NCBI GenBank assembly: GCA_021186555.1
Contig: JAJKFL010000006.1
Span: forward strand, 31,059,478 to 31,123,477
Direction: 5' to 3'
Length of the DNA: 64,000 bases
Source of the DNA: Reticulitermes speratus
Lineage: Eukaryota > Arthropoda > Insecta > Blattodea > Rhinotermitidae
Made by a program: the position numbers and the translations under genes. This document shows, piece after piece, positions 59,591 to 64,000 of the stretch. The notes under the pieces are model-generated. The model worked only from the letters and a program-made list of their open reading frames with translations, was not told the DNA's origin and did no database searches. How positions within the stretch are numbered: the first letter of the stretch is position 1; every line of letters starts with the position of its first letter.

Positions 59591-61412
59591 AGCAGCTTCG
59601 TTAAATCAATTTTCTCACGAACTTAACTCCGAGGCCCTACAAAGGCGCGAACATCGTTTGTCTGCCACGTCACACCGTCTTTAAACTGTAAAACATTTTC
59701 CGGGCACTGTATATGCAATTGCATTTTGTGAGTCCAGCAATCCTGTCACACACGAAAATAACATTAAATGTTGTTCTGGTCCTCGAGACACTATTTGGGG
59801 TTCTGACAACGGAGCCAAAAAACATGATGTGTAATCTGTGCAGACTTAATCTGATACTTACTGTGGAGGTTGAAGTCTTTGTATCAGTTGCCTTAACACG
59901 ATCTTAGCTTTAAGTTCGTATTTCTTGCCGGTAACTACGTAACATTTTTCTTCGATTGTAGATGGAAACGATTGGAATCTTACTGTTCTACTGTTTTTGG
60001 TTGTCATAGAACATTTTGTTGCCAAATTTACTCACCTAGCTCAATTCGTATTTGAGTCGGCTTAATCCTTTTACGTTAGGGATTTCTCTATACTGCTACC
60101 ACTGCTGCTAGTGGAATAACGTGGTTGCTAGCAGGTGTGTGGAAGTTGAAGAAAGACGTTAGGAGGAGATAAAGGAAGATGCCTGTGATGTTCAGGTGAA
60201 GAGGACTGCGCTGTCCAGAAACTAGCAATTCGAGAATTATTAAGATGTAGGCGTACTAATGAGCTAAAATAAGGAAATTTGATAAGATATTTAGACAAAG
60301 TGGTTTAACAGGATAAGAGATTTAAATATGATATGTATCTGTTGGCGAAGAGCTAACACCGTTATAACCCGGTGTTAATCGGTAGGTTGTCCCACCTCAG
60401 TAAATTATTATTACTACAAGTAAATATTCGAAAGCGGAACTAGTGGAGGATCTAGAGACTGCACATGTCCTGGATTCGTAATTTTTGTATGTGAAGTGTG
60501 CCGTTGTACGCATGATTTAAACATACTTTCACGTTAAAATTATGGCAAGTTTTGTTCCGTGGAAGGTATAATTCTACAACGAGTGTGTGTTCAACTTCAT
60601 AATAATCGCAGACAAATTCCGTGGTTCACTCGTTATAGGCGTCTGTGTGTGTGCGTGCGTGCGATACTTGATTTCCGTATTGTGAACACGTTTGGGGCGT
60701 ATGCTTACTCTCGCTTTTGCGTAGAGCCCCTCAGTTACTAATGATTTTGGCACGTACTATTGGAGTTATTAATTTCACACACTCAGCGAATCAAACTCGG
60801 CAAATGGTTTATATTTTCATGGCTATTGATATTCAAATTGCTCATTATGGCTGTGATAGCATGAGTAAAAATTGTCACGTGCTTTGTTGTACTGTGTGAT
60901 TCATGCAATTTTGTTAGCAGAGCGTGTAATACCAACTTTGTTATGCAAGAGTCCGGACCGCTGGTTCGTTCGATTTCAAAGAGTATGTGTAAATTAACCT
61001 GTCTGAAGTTGGTTCTGGCCGTTCTCTTCCGATTCATACACTTCATGGCGAGCTGAATGATCTGTGCCATGTGTATGAATTATAATTGTCAGGCTTTGAC
61101 TAATTAGAGTTGTTCATTGTGTGCATCTGACATGTTTTGCTACAAGCCTGAGAAAAACGCTTTAATACACAAGCGTGTTGTGTGTTGTGGTGCTGTTGTT
61201 GGAACATTTAGTTCTGGGATAAAAGGGCTTTTATCTTTGTCCGGATAGTTCACAAACAAATCTAAATACAAATCTATGTAAAATGGATAATACTTCTGAT
61301 GTATGCTTATAAAGGTGCGTCTCAAATTACCTTCGACCTTTTACTCATTGGTGATGAGAAGAATGTTTTGGGCCCGCGTAGTAGTGCCAGGCTTTCTTAA
61401 GTTAACCATATG
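59591..61412. other. Non-coding DNA, no gene recognised
   Basis: Contains a (GT)/(GC) patch near 60643-60662. Frames are below 100 codons and without motifs. Confidence 0.45.
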
Positions 61413-61699
61413 TATACGTTTATGGGCCGAGATAGCGTAGTCAGGTAACTTCTGGCTATGGGCTGGACGGTTCCGGGGATCAAATCCCGGTGGGGGCGAG
61501 ATTTTTCTCACCCGTCCAGACGGCCCTGGAGCCCACCCTGCCTCCTGTACAGTGGGTACCGCGTTTCTTTCCCGGGGTAAATCCGCCATGGCGTGGCCAC
61601 CCCTCATCTGTCGCCGAGGTTAAAGAAACAGTATAGCTACACCTCTGCTCCCCCTCTGCAGGTTCATGGTCCGTTTTAGGGTGAACTTGTTTATACGTT
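61413..61699 (+). mobile_element. SINE family 2, complete copy with short target duplication
   Basis: The body (61421-61691) follows the 54545 copy block by block: GGGCCGAGATAGCGTAGTC, GGGCTGGACGG, TCAAATCCCGGTGGGGGCG, CCCGTCCAGACGG, GAGCCCACCCTGCC, CAGTGGGTACCG, TTTCCCGGGGTAAA, GTCGCCGAGGTTAAAGAAA and GGTTCATGGTCCG. The B box carries CAAATCC instead of CGAATCC. TATACGTT at 61413-61420 and 61692-61699 is a perfect 8-bp flanking repeat and probable target duplication. Confidence 0.85.
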
Positions 61700-61792
61700 G
61701 TTGACCCAAAGTGGGTGCTTCCGACATTACTTACGTCGGCCAGTGTCATGCACTGCCTGTTGATATGAAAGTAAGCACTGCTGTGTTTATTA

Positions 61793-62099
61793 ACGGGGTT
61801 GCGCAGTCGTATAGTAACTAGGTGGGGGCTGGACGTCCGAGGAATCGCGGCTGTGTTCACGGCACAGGCAAGAGATTTTATTTTTCTCTTCTCTTGAACG
61901 TGGAGACGAGTTCTGGGGCTCACGCATTTTCTTATTCAGTGGGTACCGAGGACACGTTCCGCGAGGTAAAGCCGCGTTGCCCTGAGACTAACCACTCGCC
62001 TCCATCTAGTGCAGAGGTTATTAATGTGTGGTGCTATACCTTTCCTCTTCCCTATACCTTCATGGTGTACAGAAAGATAACCGATCTTTACCTTTGCCG
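61793..62099 (+). mobile_element. SINE family 2, diverged copy next to an intact one
   Basis: GGTTGCGCAGTCGTATAG (A-box region), GGGGGCTGGACGTCCGAGG, AATCGCGGCTG (worn B box), ACGTGGAGACGAG, CAGTGGGTACCGAGG, GAGGTAAAGCCGCG, CTAACCACTCGCC, GCAGAGGTTATTAATG, CCTTCATGGTG and CTTTACCTTTGC follow the family order. It lies about 100 bp downstream of a better-preserved copy in the same orientation but is clearly more diverged, so the two inserted separately rather than by tandem duplication. Confidence 0.72.
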
Positions 62100-64000
62100 C
62101 TGTAGACCGGATGCAGACTGCTTGAATTTGAGGTTTTAGTGATGGTTCTCAGTCTCCAGAGAATTCGCACGCAACACACTTGATTTTCACGTCGGTTTGT
62201 GACGCATTTGTGTATCACGTGTAAGGTATGGCTGCGAGTTCAGCTTCCCGGGCGCCTGTGCGAAATGCTCCGAACGCGAATTTGTAATGAGCACTGCCAA
62301 GCACAGAGGCGATGGATCCGTCCCGCCACTCCGCGAAGTATCAACAGAAGTAATTGTATGCTCCCAAGCATTGTCTCGAGTGCCGAGACGCAGAAACCTT
62401 TATCGATATCGGAAACGTATCGATACGTAGCGATTTATCGATATCAGTTTCTGCTCTTACTGTTGTCGAAGGCAGGTTGTGCGCGACTCCTGGCTCAGGT
62501 CGTTTCATTCATCGTCGTAGACCTTTTCTGTAGTTAACGTTCTTGTGAAACAACAGAACAAACGAGTCGTCGCAGATACAAGATGTGTCAAAATTGCGAC
62601 TATTACCTTACCATTAAGGCATATGGATTCGTGACGGTGTAAGCGCAGGTGGTCTTTATCTTCAACGGCAGATGCAGCTTCATGATCCGGCCGTTTTACC
62701 AACGGGACTCCTTACACTTTGCTTCAGCTGGTCTGAATTCGGTGGTGAAGAGAATTCCACCTCTGCCGGAGAATAGACCTCTTGATTGTCCTGCCATTGA
62801 ATTACCTGACTAATGAGGCTCATAATTATAGGTGCTTTGTTTTGTGTCTGTTAGTGGGATGCATGCGGGTATTGCATCACAATTACTGTCCCCAGAGAAC
62901 ACGTGCTGTCGGTATTGATCCCGAATGAGGTCACTTCCGTAGATTGTCTGTGCGACCCTGAGCCTGTGAGTGACATGGACAGGTCTCTGATGATTGGTAT
63001 TCAGGCTGAGCCACTTGTCCCGCAGTTTGTCAGCAACCTCTTTTGCATGCAGTACGTATGTTCCCGTGCCACCTCACTTGAGTGCCGTCGAGTTCTTCGT
63101 GATCGATTTGTAGCTTGATAGTTCGCTGACGGACGTATTGTCGAGGAATTGTTTTTGTGTACACTACTTCAAAAATCCGTTGTTACATTTACGTTTCGTA
63201 GAGATTGGTAGACGTGTTCATGCCCACCTTTGCGTTCCTTCGACCATGTACGTATAATTTATGTTTTGCTATGCGTGAATGACTTTTTGGGCATGTTTAT
63301 AGGAATTGCTTGTGATGCCTGAGTAAAGTGGCGTCCCTTCAAGTAGACGTGAGATTCATTTCCAGGAAGGGAGCTGTGATATCTCCTAATTGTATTGTGC
63401 TGGCGCTGTCCGTTATCTCCGGAGTGAAGACTTAGGTCAGATTGTGGAGCTTTACTGGTACGTCTTGTTGCGTTGTAGCGATGCTTTCGCCCCTTAGAAC
63501 ACCTTTAGCCGTCTGTTATATGCTTTGGATATCTTTCATGGTTCATGTGTGTTAGACTTTGAATTCTCTGCTGAGCTGTTACACACCCGCATTATTGAAG
63601 ACACGGTCTGCTCATTTGCTTATTTGGTAGAATTAACTCTTAAAGGCTAAGATTAACGAGAATTATATTTAGATTCAGTTCGTATAGCGCAGTCAACACC
63701 CTCCATCTCGGTTATGAAAACCAATCAGTTAATGCCGCACGGGGTAATACCGTTGTTTGTTCCGAGATCCATACCAAACACACAAATGCATTGTGTGGGC
63801 AAAGGTACCAGGTGGAAATTTCCCAAATTCTGGTTGTGATCCACTGTACCGTGGTTTTGATAACTGGTATTCTATTAGTTTGAAAACGTGTGTTGGTTTC
63901 CGGTAGTACACTAATCGCTGTCGTCCCGGACTGTGGATTAAAGTTTTATACCGCTGTACATTATTAAATATTTCGCGTCCAAATAAATGTTAGCGTGTTA
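62100..64000. other. Non-coding DNA, no gene recognised
   Basis: ATCGAT-rich words cluster at 62401-62450 (four occurrences of ATCGAT or TCGATA). Frames reach 112 codons (62199-62537, +) with no domain. No other repeats recognised. Confidence 0.45.

Noticed and set aside
61480-61923. 147-codon minus-strand frame
   Set aside because: It is antisense through two SINE copies; similar spurious peptides recur wherever this SINE family occurs.
1-64000. Scattered AATAAA and TATA words as polyadenylation signals or promoters
   Set aside because: They are frequent by chance in this composition and none is linked to a supported gene.

Overview
The window looks like intergenic or intronic DNA from a large, repeat-rich insect genome. 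Three things point that way: tRNA-derived SINEs with internal A and B boxes, decayed mariner-type transposases, and a non-LTR retrotransposon 3' end with a short tandem-repeat tail. From memory, the SINE sequences resemble ones that give recurring spurious 'proteins' in cockroach, termite and other polyneopteran data sets. A blattodean or related insect is therefore my best guess, but it is an inference. I see no host protein-coding gene, rRNA, functional tRNA, operon or CRISPR array. The longest open frame is 175 codons, about what chance gives in 64 kb, and no open frame resembles a host protein I know.

Layout. 0-8 kb: a decayed SINE, the first copy of a short hAT-type MITE, a complete tRNA-related SINE with a perfect 10-bp target-site duplication and an AT tail (3544-3839), a perfect 20-bp-arm hairpin, a hammerhead-like motif (6374-6412) and a second SINE family. 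8-26 kb: two inverted-repeat (foldback) elements carrying hammerhead-like motifs (12.3-12.6 and 24.86-25.14 kb), a complete 419-bp hAT-type MITE with a perfect 8-bp duplication (15120-15538), and the second copy of the short MITE (19243-19397). 26-40 kb: a mariner-like transposase N-terminal remnant (26953-27380), a 42-43-bp minisatellite (32823-32944), a minus-strand SINE and an RTE-like LINE 3' fragment (37050-37602). 40-64 kb: mostly unique decayed DNA with the third short MITE (50255-50420), a mariner transposase C-terminal remnant (50884-51128), a second type of Tc1/mariner transposase remnant (56362-56806), pogo-like terminal fragments and six SINE copies.

The elements do not form a pathway. 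They are a fossil record of at least three SINE families, two hAT-type MITE families, two or more Tc1/mariner lineages, one LINE and a possible Penelope-like or ribozyme-bearing repeat. The most unusual signal is a motif of the form CTGANGA(T)-stem-CGAAAC...(GTC). It recurs on both strands about ten times, twice as mirror-image pairs inside near-palindromic elements, and resembles a minimal hammerhead ribozyme.
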